Shown here: piece by piece, positions 25,506-38,110 of the stretch | How positions within the stretch are numbered: the first letter of the stretch is position 1 | Layout: the number at the start of each line of letters is the position of its first letter | DNA from: Manis javanica | Lineage: Eukaryota; Chordata; Mammalia; Pholidota; Manidae | NCBI RefSeq assembly: GCF_040802235.1 | Contig: NC_133161.1 | Location: 12,541,001-12,605,000 of the forward strand | Length of the DNA stretch: 64,000 bases | Direction: 5' to 3' | Made by a program: the position numbers and the translations under genes | Notes under the pieces: generated by a model | What the model saw: the letters and a program-made list of their open reading frames with translations, nothing else | Told to the model about the DNA's origin: nothing | The model's database searches: none

Positions 25506-26148
25506 GTTATAGGGGATTAAAGATCGCAGCGTGAGAGGAGAGACAGAGGCTTCCTCCTAAAACTGATACAATTAGAAAACTGAATTGGTGCAACCAATCC
25601 TGAGAGAGCAAATGGAAAGAGGACAGCATCAGACTGCACACACCTGGAGAAAAGAGCAGACCTCAGCGAACAGGGTAACATACCAGAGCTGTGGCTCCGC
25701 GGGACCCGAGCCCCTTACCCACCCCAGCTCAATGGCGGGAGGAAGACAAATGAAGCAGAGAGGGAGTGGAAGGCTTGAGACTGCTGAATACCTAGATCCG
25801 GAGATCTGCTCTGGGAGCACAAACCTACATTTCATGGTGCTTTCATGAGACTCGCATGACTACTGGGTTGGAAAGTTAATACAGGCAGAGTTCCTGGGGA
25901 GACTGGGATTCTGGCTGCTTGTAGAAAGCAGGGATACATATCTGGCTGCTCTGGGACAAAAACCTATACATGTGTGACCGGCCCACTGGCTCAGGCAGTG
26001 GAGACAGGCACAGCAGCCAGGAGGCAGGGAACAGCTCTTTCCTACCCCCAGGCACCAGTACTGCTCCCCTGTGACCCCCGACATTGCTTCAGGGGCTGAG
26101 CAGCTCCAGAATAGAGCTTCTGGACACTAGAGGGCGCCATATACAAAC

Positions 26149-27053
26149 ATAAAATGCCAAAGGAACCTTGTCCAGAGTAAAATTGTTAATACAACTCCCA
26201 AGAAAGATTTAAATGATATGGACCTCGTGACTCTTCCTGAAAGGGAGTTCCAAATAAAAATCATCTACATCCTAATGGAGGTACAGAAAGACATACAAGA
26301 ACTCAGAAATGAATTCAGGTCAGAGATCCATCATTAAAGAACATGATGGAGGGTATTAAAAGCAGATTGGATATGGTGGAGGAGACAATAAATGAAATAG
26401 AAACTAGAGAAGAGGAATACAAAGAAGCTGAGGCTCAGAGTGAAAAAAGGATCTCTAAAAATGAAAGAATATTGAGAGAACTGTGTGACCAATCCAAGCT
26501 GAACAATATTTGCATTATAGGGACACCAGAAGAAGAAGAGAGAGAGAAAGGGATAGAAAGTGTCTTTGAGGAGGTAGTTGCTGAAAACTTCCCCAATCTG
26601 GGGTAGGACATAGTCTGTCAGGCCATGGAGATCCACAGATCCCCCAACACAAGGGACCCAAGGAAGACAACAGCAAGACACATAGTAATTAAAATGGCAA
26701 TGATCAAGGATAAGGACAGACTGTTAAAAGCAGCCAGAGGCAGAAATAAGATCACATACAAAGGAAAGCCCATCAGACTAACATCAGACTTCTCAGCAGA
26801 AACCTTACAGGCCAGAAGGGAGTGGCATGATGTATTAAATGCCATGAAGCAGAAGGAACCAAGATTACTTTATCCAGCAAGATTATCATTTCAATTTGAA
26901 GGAGGGATTAAACAATTTCCAGATAAGCAAAATCTGAGAGAGTTTACCTCCCACAAACCATCTCTGCAGTCTATTTTGGAGGAACTGCTATTGATGGAAG
27001 TGTTCCTAGGGTTGGATAGCTGTCTGTCACCAGAGGTAGTAAAATCATTGTAG
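26149..27053 (+). pseudogene. L1 C ORF1, broken
   Basis: The homologous ATG in L1 B (ATGAAATGCCAAAGG) is ATA here at 26149-26151, so the original start is lost. The coiled-coil part (26343-26606, MMEGIKSRLDMVEETINEIE and the RRM start CIIGTPEEEE) and the RNA-binding C-terminal part (26625-27053, with the phrase HIVIKMAMIKDKDR) are in separate open segments. A stop codon lies between them at 26607, where LG is followed by TAG. The family product is the trimeric L1 nucleic-acid chaperone. Confidence 0.88.
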
Positions 27054-27280
27054 GGAGGGTGGAGCAGCTGATTACAAGCCAAATGTAAAATTAAATTGAC
27101 TATCCCCAAAGTCAATCAAGGGATAGACAAAAAGTACAGAATTTGATATGTAATATATAAAGAATGAAGGAGGAAGAAAAAGGAGGAGAAATAGAAAAGA
27201 ACCTTTAGATTGTGTTTGTAACAGCATACTAAGTGAGTTAAGTTAGACTCTTAGATAGTAAGGAAAGTAATCTGGAACCT

Positions 27281-30200
27281 TTGGTAACCACGAATCTAAA
27301 GCCTGCAATGGCAATAAGCACATACCTACTGATAATCACCCTAAATGTAAATGGACTGAATACACCAATCAAAACACACAGAGTCACTGAATGGATAAAA
27401 AAACAAGACCCATCTATATGCTGCTTACAAGAGACTCACCTCAAACCCAAAGACATGCACAGACTAAAAGTCAAGGGATGGAAAAAGATATTTCATGCAA
27501 ACAACAGGGAGAAAAAAGCAGGTGTTGCAGTACTAGTATCAGACAAAATAGACTTCAAAACAAAGAAAGTAACAAGAGATAAAGAAGGACATTACATAAT
27601 GATAAAGGGCTCAGTCCAACAAGAGGACATAACCATTCTGAATATATATGCACCCAAGACAGGAGCACCAGCATATGTGCAACAAATACTAATAGAACTA
27701 AAGGAGGAAATAGACTGCAATGCATTCATTTTAGGAGACTTCAATACACCATTCACTCCAAAGGACAGATCCACCAGACAGAAAATAAGTAAGGACACAG
27801 AGGCACTGAACAACACACTAGAACAGATGGACGTAATAGACATCTACAGAACTCTACACCCAAAAGCAACAGGATACACATTCTTCTCAAGTGCACATGA
27901 AACATTCTCCAGAATAGACCACATACTAGGCCACAAAAAGAGCCTCAGTAAATTCAAAAAGACTGAAATCCTACCAACCAACTTTTCAGACCACAAAGGT
28001 ATAAAACTAGAAATAAATTGAACAAAGAAAGCAAAAAGGCTCACAAACACATGGAGGCTTAACAACACGCTTCTAAATAGTCAATGGATCAACGACCAAA
28101 TTAAAATGGAGATCCAGCAATATATGGAAATAAATGACAACAACAGCACAAAGCCCCAACTTCTGTGGGACGCAGCAAAAGCAGTCTTAAGAGGAAAGTA
28201 TATAGCAATCCAGGCATATTTAAAGAAGGAAGAACAAGCCCAAATGAATAGTCTAATGTCACAATTATCAAAATTGGAAAAAAGAAGAACAAATGAGACC
28301 TACAGTCAGCAGAAGGAGGGACATAATAAAGATCAGAGAAGAAATAAACAAAATTGAGAAGAATAAAACAATAGAAAAAATCAATGAAACCAAGAGCTGG
28401 TTCTTTGAGAAAATAAACAAAATAGATAAGCCTCTAGCCAGACTTATTAAGAGAAAAAGAGAATCAACACACATCAACAGAATCAGAAATGAGAAAGTAA
28501 ACATCACGACGGACCCAACAGAAATACAAAGAATTATTAGAGACTACTATGAAAACCTATATGCTAAGAAGCTGGAAAACCTAGAAGAAATGGACAACTT
28601 CCTAGAAAAATACAATCTTCCAAAACTGACCAAGGAAGAAACACAAAATCTAAACAAACCAATTACCAGCAAAGAAATTGAAGCAGTAATCAAAAAACTA
28701 CCCAAGAAAAAAACACCCGGGCCAGATGGATTTACCTCGGAATTTTATCAGACATACAGAGAAGATATAATACCCATTCTCCTTAAAATTTTCCAAAAAA
28801 ATGGAAGAGGAGGGAATACTCCCAAACTCATTCTATGAAGCCAACATCACCCTAATACCAAAACCAGGCAAAGACCCCACCAAAAAAGAAAATTACAGGC
28901 CAATATCCCTGATGCAAAATACTCAATAAAATATTAGCAAACTGAATTCAAAAATATATCAAAAGGATCATACACCATGACCAAATGGGATTCATCCCAG
29001 GGATGCAAGGATGGTACAACATTCGAAAATCTATCAACATCATCCACCACATCAATAAAAAGAAAGACAAAAACCACATGATCATCTCCATAGATGCTGA
29101 AAAAGCATTCAACAAAATTCAACATCCATTCATGATAAAAACTCTCAGCAAAATGGGTATAGAGGGCAAGTACCTCAACATAATAAAGGCCATATATCAT
29201 AAACCCACAGCCAACATCATAATGAACAGCGAGAAGCTGAAATTTTTTCACCTAAGATCAGGAACAAGACAGGGGTGCCCACTCTCCTCACTGTTACTTA
29301 ACATAGTACTGGACGTCCTAGCCACAGCATTTAGACAAAACAAAGAAATACAAGAAATCCAGATTGGTAAAGAAGAAGTTAAACTGTCACTATTTGCAGA
29401 TGACATGATATTGTACATAAAAAACCCTAAAGACTCCACTCCAAAACTACTAGAACTGATATCAGAATACAGTAAAGTTGCAGGATACAAAATTAACACA
29501 CAGAAATCTGTGGCTTTCCTATACACTAACAATGAGCCAATAGAAAGCAAAATCAGGAAAACAATTCCATTCACAATTGCATCAAAAAGAATAAAATACC
29601 TAGGAATAAACCTAACCAAAGAAGTGAAAGACCTATACCCTGAAAACTATAAGACACTCTTAAGAGAAGTTAAAGAGGACACTAACAAATGGAAACTCAT
29701 CCCATGCTCATGGCTAGGAAGAATTAATATTGTCAAAATGGCCATCCCGCCCAAAGCAATATATAGATTTGATGCAATCCCTATCAAATTACCAACAACA
29801 TTCTTCAACGAAATGGGACAAATAGTTCAAAAATTCATATGGAAACACCAAAGACCCCGAATAGCCAAAACAATCCTGAGAAAGAACAAGAAAGTGGTGG
29901 GGATCTCACTCCCCAACTTCAAGCTCTACTACAAAGCCATAGTAATCAAGACAATTTGGTACTGGCACAAGAACAGAGCCACAGACCAGTGGAACAGATT
30001 AGAGACTCCAGACATTAACCCAAACATATATGGTCAATTAGTATTTGATAAAGGAGCCATGGACATACAATGGCGAAATGACGGTCTCTTCAACAGATGG
30101 TGCTGGCAAAACTGGACAGCTGCATGTGGGAGAATGAAAGTGGACCATTGTCTAACCCCATATACAAAAGTAAACTCAAAATGGATCAAAGACCTGAATG

Positions 30201-31155
30201 TAAGTCATGAAACCATTAAACTCATGGAAAAAAAAACATAGGCAAAAACCTCTTAGACATAAACATGAGTGACCTCTTCTTGAACATATCTCCCCAGGCA
30301 AGGAAAACAACAGCAAAAATGAACAAGTGGGACTATATTAAGCTGAAAAGCTTCTGTACAGCAAAGGACACCATCAATAGAACAAAAAGGTGCCCTACAG
30401 TATTGGAAAATATGTTCGTAAATCACAGATCCGATAAAGGGTTGACATCCAAAATATATAAAGAGCTCATGCACCTCAACAAACAAAAAGCAAATAATCC
30501 AATTAAAAAATGGGCAGAGCTGCTGAACAGACAGTTCTCCAAAGAAGAAATTCAGATGGCCAACAGACACATGAAAAGATGCTCCACATCACTAGTTATC
30601 AGAGAAATGCAAATTAAAACCACAATGAGATATCACCTCACACCAGTAAGGATCACCATCATCAAAAAGACAAACAACAACAAATGTTGTCGAGGTTGTG
30701 GAGAAAGGGGAACCCTCCTACACTGCTGGTGGGAATGTAAATTAGTTCAACCATTGTGGAAAGCAGTATGGAAGTTCCTCAAAATGCTTAAAATAGAAAT
30801 ACCATTTGACCCAGGAATTCCACTTCTAGGAATTTACCCTAAGAATGCAGCAGTCCCATTTGAAAAAGACAGATGCACCCTTATGTTTATCGCAGCACTA
30901 TTTACAATAGCCAAGAAATGGAAGCAATCTAAATGTCCATCAGTAGATGAATGGATAAAGAAGATGTGGCACATATACACAATGGAATATTTTTCAGCTA
31001 TAAAAAGAAAACAAATGCTACCATTTGCCACAGCATGGATGGAGCTAGAGGGTATTATGCTCAGTGAAATAAGCCAGGTGGAAAAAGACAAGTACCAAAT
31101 GATTTCACTCATCTGTGGAGTACAAGAACAAAGAAAAACTGAAGGAACAAAATAG
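27281..31155 (+). pseudogene. L1 C ORF2 (endonuclease-RT), nearly intact but broken
   Basis: The endonuclease domain (27281-28021) is open and keeps the LNVNGLN, QETH and SDH motifs. A stop follows at 28019-28021. Frameshifts then occur near 28270-28290 (A-run), 28790-28800 (A-run), 28905-28925 (small deletion) and 30229-30240 (A-run). The RT palm (28985-30241) retains the catalytic FADD at 29393-29404. The C-terminal region is open at 30265-31155. Most lesions lie in homopolymers. Family role: nicking of target DNA and reverse transcription of L1 RNA. Confidence 0.93.
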
Positions 31156-31473
31156 CAGTAGAATCACAGAACCCAAGAATGGACTAATAGTTACCAAAGG
31201 GAAAGAGACTGGGGAGAATGGGAGGGTAGGGAGGGATAAGGGCAGGGAAGAAGAAGGGGGTTATTATGATTAGCATGTATAATGTGGGGGGTGGGGGAAA
31301 GGGGAGGTCTTTGCAACACAGAGAAGACAAGTAGTGATTCTATAACATCTTACTATGCTGATGGACAGTGACTGTAATGGGGTTTGTGGGGGGGACTTGC
31401 GGTAGGGGAGAGCCTAGTAAACATAATGTTCTTCATGTAATTGTAGATTAATGATAACAAAATAAAATAAAAT

Positions 31474-31491
31474 AAAAATACATCAAAAAGA
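31474..31491. repeat. Target-site duplication, right copy
   Basis: Second copy of AAAAATACATCAAAAAGA, identical to 25488-25505. L1 B ORF2 continues immediately after it. Confidence 0.93.
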
Positions 31492-34006
31492 TCATACACC
31501 ATGACCAAGTAGGATTTATTCCAGGGATGTAAGGAAGGTACAACACTCAAAAATCCATCAACATCATCCACCACATCAACAAAAAGAGGGACAAAAACCA
31601 CATGATCATCTCCATTGATGCTGAAACGCATTTGACAAAATTCAATATCCATTCATGATAAAAGCTCTCAACAAAATGGGTATAGAGGGTATGTACCTCA
31701 ACATAATAAAGGCCATATATAAAAAAAAAACCCATAGCCAACATCATACTTAATAGCAAGAATCTGAAAGCTTTTCTTTCTAGAGTGGAAGCAAGCCAAG
31801 GATACCCACTTTCCCCACTTCTATTCAACATAGTAGTGGAGGTCCTAGCCACAACAATCAGACAACACAAAGAAATAAAAGGCATCCAGATTGGCAAGGA
31901 AGAAGTTCAGCTGTCCCTGTTTGCAGATGACATGATATTGTACATAAAAAACCCTAAAGAATCCACTCCAAAACTACTAGATCTAATATCTGAACTCAGC
32001 AAAGCTGCAGGATACAAAATTAACAGACAGAAATGTGTGACATTCCTATACACTAACAATGAACTAACAGAGAGAGAAATCAAGAAAACAGTTCCATTCA
32101 CAATTGCATTAGAAAGAATAAAATACCTAGGAATAAACCTAACTAAGGAAGTGAAAGACCTATACCCTGAAAACTACAAGACACTCTTAAGAGAAATTAA
32201 AGAAGATACCAATAAATGGAAACACATCCAGTGCTCATGGATAGGAAGAATTAATATTGTCAAAATGGCCATCTGCCTAAAGCAATCTATAGATTCAATG
32301 CAATTCCTATCAAAATACCAACAGCATTCTTCAATGAACTAGAGAAAATCATTGTAAAATTCATATGGAACCACAAAAGACCTCGAATAGCCAAAGCAAT
32401 ACTGAGAAGGAAGAATAAAGCTGGGGGCATTATGCTCCCCAACTTCAAGCTCTACTACAAAGCCACAGTAATCAAGAAAATTTGGTACTGGCACAAGAAC
32501 AGACCCACAGACAATGGAACAGACTAGAGAGCCCTGATAACCCAACCATACATGGTCAATTAATATATGATCAAGGAGCCATGGACATACAATGGGGAAA
32601 CAACAGCCTTTTCAACAATGGTGTTGGCAAAACTGGACAGCTACATGTAAGAGAATGAAACTGGATTATTGTTTAACCCCATATACAAAAGTAAACTTGA
32701 AATGGATCAAAGACTTGAATGTAAGTCATGAAACCATAAAATTCTTAGAAGACAACATAGGCAAACATCTCCTGAATATAAGCATGAGCAACTTCTTCCT
32801 GAACATATCTCCTCAAGCAAGGGAAACAAAAGCAAAAATGAACTCATGGGACTACATCAAACTGAAAAGTTTCTGTAAAGCAAAGGACACTATCAACAGA
32901 ACAAAAAGGCATCCTACAGTATGGGAGAATATATTTGCAAATGACATATCCAACAAGGGGTTAACTTCCAAAATATATAAAGAACTTAGATGCCACAACA
33001 CCCAAAAAGCAAACAACCCAATTAACAAATGGGCAGAGGATATGAAGAGCAATTCTCCAAAGAAGAAATTCAGATGGCCAACAGACACAAGAAAAGATGC
33101 TACTCATCACTAATCATCAGGGAAATGCAAATTAAAACCACAATGAGATTTCACCTCACACCAGTAAGGATGGCCAACATAGAAAAGACTAAGAACAACA
33201 AATGCTGGCGAGGATGCAGAGAAAGGGGAACCCTCCTACACTGCTGGTAGGAATGTAAGCTAGTTCAACCATTGTGGAAAGCAATATGGAGGTTCCTCAA
33301 AAAACCAAAAATAGAAATACCATTTGACCCAGGAATCCCACTCCTTGGAATTTACCCAAAGAATACAACTTCTCAGATTCAAAAAGACATACGCACCCCT
33401 ATGTTTATCGCAGCACTTTTTACAATAGCCAAGATACGGAAGCAACCTAAGTGTCCATCAGTAGATGAATGGATAAAGAAGAGGTGGTACATATACACAA
33501 TGGAATACTATTCGGCCATAAGAAAGAAACAAATCCTACCATTTGCAACAACATGAATGGAGCTGGAGGACATTATGTTTGGTGAAATAAGCTAGGCAGA
33601 GAAAGACAAATGCCAAATGATTTCCCTCATTTTTTTGTTAAGTATAACAATGAAGCAAAACTGAAGGAACAAAATGGCAGCAGACTCAGAGACTTCAAGA
33701 ATGAACTAGTGTTTACCAAAGGGGAGGGGTGTGGGAGGGCTGGTGGGGAGGGAGGGAGAAGGGGATTGAGGGGTATTATGTTTGGTACACATGGTGTGGG
33801 GGGATCACAGGGAGAACAGTGTAGCACAGAGAAGGCACATAGTGGATCTGTGGCGTGTTGCTGCACTGATGGACAGTGACTGTATTGGAGTATGGGTGGG
33901 GACTTGATAATATGGGTAAATGTAGTAACCACATTGTTTTTTCATGTGAAACCTTCATAAGAGTGTGTATCAATCATACCTTAATAAAAAATTAAATTAA
34001 AAAAAA
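31492..34006 (+). mobile_element. L1 B, piece 2 of 2: rest of ORF2 and 3' UTR
   Basis: Continues L1 B after the nested L1 C. The RT region (31785-32342, with FADD visible) and the C-terminal ORF2 (32592-33113 and 33272-33556) are broken by frameshifts. The 3' UTR includes the G-rich tract GGGGAGGGGTGTGGGAGGG near 33720. It ends in an A-rich tail at about 33980-34006. The two pieces total roughly 6.0 kb, so L1 B was full length when it landed. Confidence 0.9.
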
Positions 34007-35244
34007 GAAAACCCACAGCAAACATCATACTCAATGGTCAAGGACTGAAAGCTTTTCCTCTGTGATCAGGAACAAGGCAAGGGTGCCCACTTTTACCACC
34101 TCTATTCAACATACTACTGGATGTTCTAGCCAGAGCAATTAGGCAAGGAAAATAAAGGCATCCAAATTAAAAAGAAAGAAGTAAAATGATCTCTCTTTAC
34201 AGATGATATTAAGTTATATGTAGAAAACCCTAAATGTTCTACAAAAAAGCTATTAGAACTAATAAATGAAGTCACCAGGTACAGGACACAAAGTCAACAC
34301 ACAAAATCAGTTGCATTTCTATACACAAATCATGAACTATCTGAAAAGGAAATTATAAAAACTATTCCATTTACAATAGCATCATAAAGAGTACAATAGT
34401 TAGGAATTAACAAAGAAGGAAGAGAATTATACAATGAAAACAACAAAACATCACTGAAATAAATTAAAGAATAGTAAATGGAAAAACATGATACATTCAT
34501 GGATTGGGAAAAGCCAATACTACCAAAGCAATCTACAGGTTCAATGCCAATCCCTATAAAATACTAATATTGTCTGCAGAAATAGAAAACCCATCAAAAA
34601 ATTTATACAGAATCTCAGGTTACCCCAAATAGCCAAAATAATCTTGAAAAAGAACAAAATTGGACAACTCACACTTCCTGATTTCAAACTTACTACAAAG
34701 CTAGCATAATCAAAACAGTGTGTATTAGAATAAAGACAACCATATAGAACAATGGAACTGAATGGAGAGCCCAGAAGTAAACCCTCACCTATATGGTCAT
34801 GTGACTTTTGACAAAGGTACCAAGACCATTTAATGAGGAAAGGACGGTCTTTTCAACAGACGGTGCTAGGGGAGACTGGTTATCCACATGCAAAAGAAAG
34901 GAGTTGGGCCCTTACCTAACACCATAGGCAAAAATGAACTTTAAATGGATCAAAGACATAAATGTAACACCTAAAAAAACAAAACCTTCAGGAGAAAACA
35001 CAGGGCAAAATCTTTACAACACTGGATTTGGCAATGATTTCTTGGATATGACACCAAAGGTACAGGTACCAAAAGAAGAATAGACAAATTAGACTTCGTG
35101 AAAAACTTTAAATTTGCAGATCAAAATACACTATTCAGAGAGTAAAAAGGCAACCCCCAAAGTGGGAGAAAATATTTACAAATCCCATATCTGATAAGGG
35201 TTTAATATCCAAAATATATAGAAAACTTCTAAAACTCAACCCAG
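34007..35244 (+). mobile_element. Old L1 A, piece 2 of 2: RT to C-terminal ORF2
   Basis: Degraded plus-strand ORF2 resumes at ACCCACAGCAAACATC (34011) and runs through the palm and C-terminal part. No open frame over 60 codons remains. It ends near 35244, where ORF1 sequence of another L1 begins. Confidence 0.8.
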
Positions 35245-38110
35245 AAATGCACTAGAGAGAATGGCCGATTAGAAGATGCAGAACTGATCAGCCATCTGGA
35301 AGACAAGGAGGGGTAGTGAAAATCATCCAAGATGAACAGGAAAAGAAAAAAGAATTTTTAAAATGAGGATAGGTTAAAGGACCTCTGGACAATATAAGTA
35401 TACTAACATTCACATTATAGAGGTTCCAGAAGAAGAGAGAGAGAAAGGGACAGAAAACTTATTTGAAGAAATAATAGCCAAAAGCTTTGTTAACCTGGGG
35501 AAGGAAACAGACATCCAGGAGAGAGATCTAAACAAGATGAACCCAGGAGAATACCAAGGCACATAGTAATTAAAATGTTGAAAATTCAAGATAAAGAAAA
35601 TCTTAAAAGCAGCAAGAGAAAAGCAACTTAGTGACATACAAGGGAACCCCTGACCCAGTAAAGATCTGAGTAGATTTTTCAGCACAAATTTTGCAGGCCA
35701 GATGGAAGTGGCATGATATATTCAAAGTCCTCAAAGGAAGAAACGTACAACCAAGAATATTCCTTTTTTTATTTCTGTTTTAATTTATTTTCTTTTTGTT
35801 GTTTTCCTTCTTTTTTAACCAGGAATATTCTACCCAGCAAGGTTAGCACTCAGAACTGAAAGAGAAATAAACAGTTACCCAGGCAAACAAAAGTTAAAGG
35901 AGTTCATCACCTCTAAACCAACCTTATAAGAAATGTTAAAGGGACTTCTTTAAGCAGAAAAGTCTGGTCATTAACTAGAAGTAAGAAAATAATGAAAGGA
36001 AAAAATGTCACAGGTAAATGCAAACACATAATAAAGGTAGTAAAGGTAGTAGGAATGACTTACAATCCTAGTGTGATGGTTAAAAGAAAAAATTAGTAAA
36101 ATTAATTATATCTACAATAATTACAGGATAAAGAAAATAAATAAAAAGATGTAAAATATGACACATACATAAAACCCAGAGTGTGGAGTAAAAATGTAGT
36201 GCTTTTACAATCTTAAGTGATCATTAAATTAAAAGGCTGTTATATACATAGGATGTCGTATGAACCTCATGGTAACTGCAAACCAAAAACCTATAGTAGA
36301 TAAACAAAAATTAAGAGAAAGGAATCCAAGCATAACACTAAAGAAAGTCATCAAATCACAAGGGAACAGAGCAGAAGAAAAGAACTACAAAAACAATGAG
36401 AAAACAACAAAATGACAATGACTATATACCTACCACTGCTTAAGACCTATCTATATGCCACTTATAAGAGACTCACTTCAGACATAGACACATACAGACT
36501 GAAAGTGAAAGTATGGGAAAAAATATTCCATGAAAACAGGAGCCAAAAAAAGCTGAGACAGTAACACTTATATCAGACAAAACAGACTTTAAAACAAAGA
36601 CTATAACAAGAGACAAACAAGGGCATTATGTAATGATAAATGGATCAATCCAACAATTGTTACAACATAAAATTATAAATACCTGTTGCACTCTACATAG
36701 GAACACCTACAAATATATAGAGAGCAAATATTAGCAGACATAAAGGGAGAAATTGACATTAATACAATGATAGTAGGGGACTTTAACACCTAACGTATCA
36801 ATGGATATAAGCTACGTGAAAAAGAATGAAAACTGGACACCGACTGCAAAAGAATAAAACTTTATTACACCATATACAAAAATAAACTCAAAATGCATTA
36901 AAGACCTAAATGTTTGGCCTGAAACCACAAAACTCCTAAAAGAAAACATAGGCATCCTTTGGACATTGGCCTTAGCAGCATTTTTTTTTCGATCTGTCTC
37001 TTCAGACAAGAGCAACAAAAGCAAAGATAAACAACTGGGACTACATCAAACTAAAAAGCTTCTGCACAGCAAAGGACACCATCAACATAACAAAAAGGTA
37101 ACCTACTCTATGGGAGAATATATTTCCAAATTGTATACCCAATAAGGGACTAAAATCCTAAATATATAAAGAATTCCTGTAACTCAACACCAAAGAAAAC
37201 CAAATAATCTGATTTTGAAATGGGCAGAAGACCTGAATAGACATTTTTCCAAGGAAGATATAACCAACAGACCCATGAACAGATGCTCAACATCAGGGAA
37301 ATGCAAATCAAAACCACAATGAAATATCACCTCACACCAGTCAGAGTGACTAATACTAGCAAGATAAGAAATAACAAGTGTTGGCAAGGATATGGAGAAA
37401 AGGAAACCTTTGTACACTGCTGGTGAGATTGTAAATTGGTGCAACCACTATGGAAGGCAGTATGGAGTTTTCTCAAAAACCTAAAAGTAGAAATTCCATA
37501 CAACCTAGTAATTGCACTTCTGGGAACTTACCTGAAGAAAACAAAATCACTAATTCAAAAAAATACACGCACTTCTATGTATATCACAGCATTGTTTACA
37601 ATAGCCAAAAATATGAAGTGACCTAAGTGTCCATCAATAGATGCATAAGGAAGACAAGGTACATATATACAGTGGAATATTGCTCAGCCATAAGAAGAAT
37701 GAACTCTTGCCATTTGTGACAACATGGATAGACCTGCAGGGTGTTATGCTAAGCGAAATAAGTAAGACAGAGAATGACAAATACCATGTGGTTTCAATTA
37801 TATGTGAAATCTGAAAACCAAAACAAATGAACAAACAAAACAGAAATGGACTCGGACATGGAGAACAGAGTGGTTGCCATAGGACAGGGCAGCGGGTATA
37901 TGGGTGAAATATGTGGAGAGGAAAAAAACTAGTGAGAATGTTCAATATCTTGATCTGGTAGTGGTTACATGAGTGTATACACAGGGCAAAATTCACTGAG
38001 CTGTACACTAAATTGGCGTATTTTATTTATGTACCTCAATAAAAACAGTTAAGATGGTAAATTTTGTTATGTGTATTTCACAACAATAAAAAGCTAACAA
38101 AAAAAAAAGA
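35245..38110 (+). mobile_element. Old L1 D with large internal deletion
   Basis: A plus-strand old L1. ORF1 sequence lies at about 35245-35960, the inter-ORF and ORF2 endonuclease start at about 36100-36792, then an abrupt jump near 36795 to the C-terminal part of ORF2 (36800-37800) and a 3' UTR ending in an A-run near 38108. The RT core is missing. The remaining frames are full of stops. It could be a separate insertion next to or into L1 A; no target-site duplication was identified. Confidence 0.78.
35763..35816 (-). repeat. T-rich micro-insertion flanked by short duplication
   Basis: A roughly 54-bp T-rich tract interrupts L1 D ORF1. The flanks duplicate the target: AACCAAGAATATTC at 35749-35762 and AACCAGGAATATTC at 35817-35830. 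This is the pattern of a retroposition event that delivered almost only the A-rich tail of an RNA, on the minus strand. Confidence 0.7.

Larger units (their letters stand above)
25506..31473 (+). mobile_element. L1 C, full-length, inserted inside L1 B
   Basis: About 5.97 kb: 5' UTR 25506 to about 26148, ORF1 about 26149-27053, inter-ORF about 27054-27280, ORF2 27281-31155, 3' UTR to an A-rich (AAAT)n tail at 31473. It is flanked by a perfect 18-bp target-site duplication. It is the youngest L1 of the nest and the best preserved in the window, but both ORFs carry disabling changes. The 5' end reads AAAGATCGCAGC, where sister copies have AAGATGG(T/C)GGC, so the YY1-like site is damaged. Confidence 0.95.
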
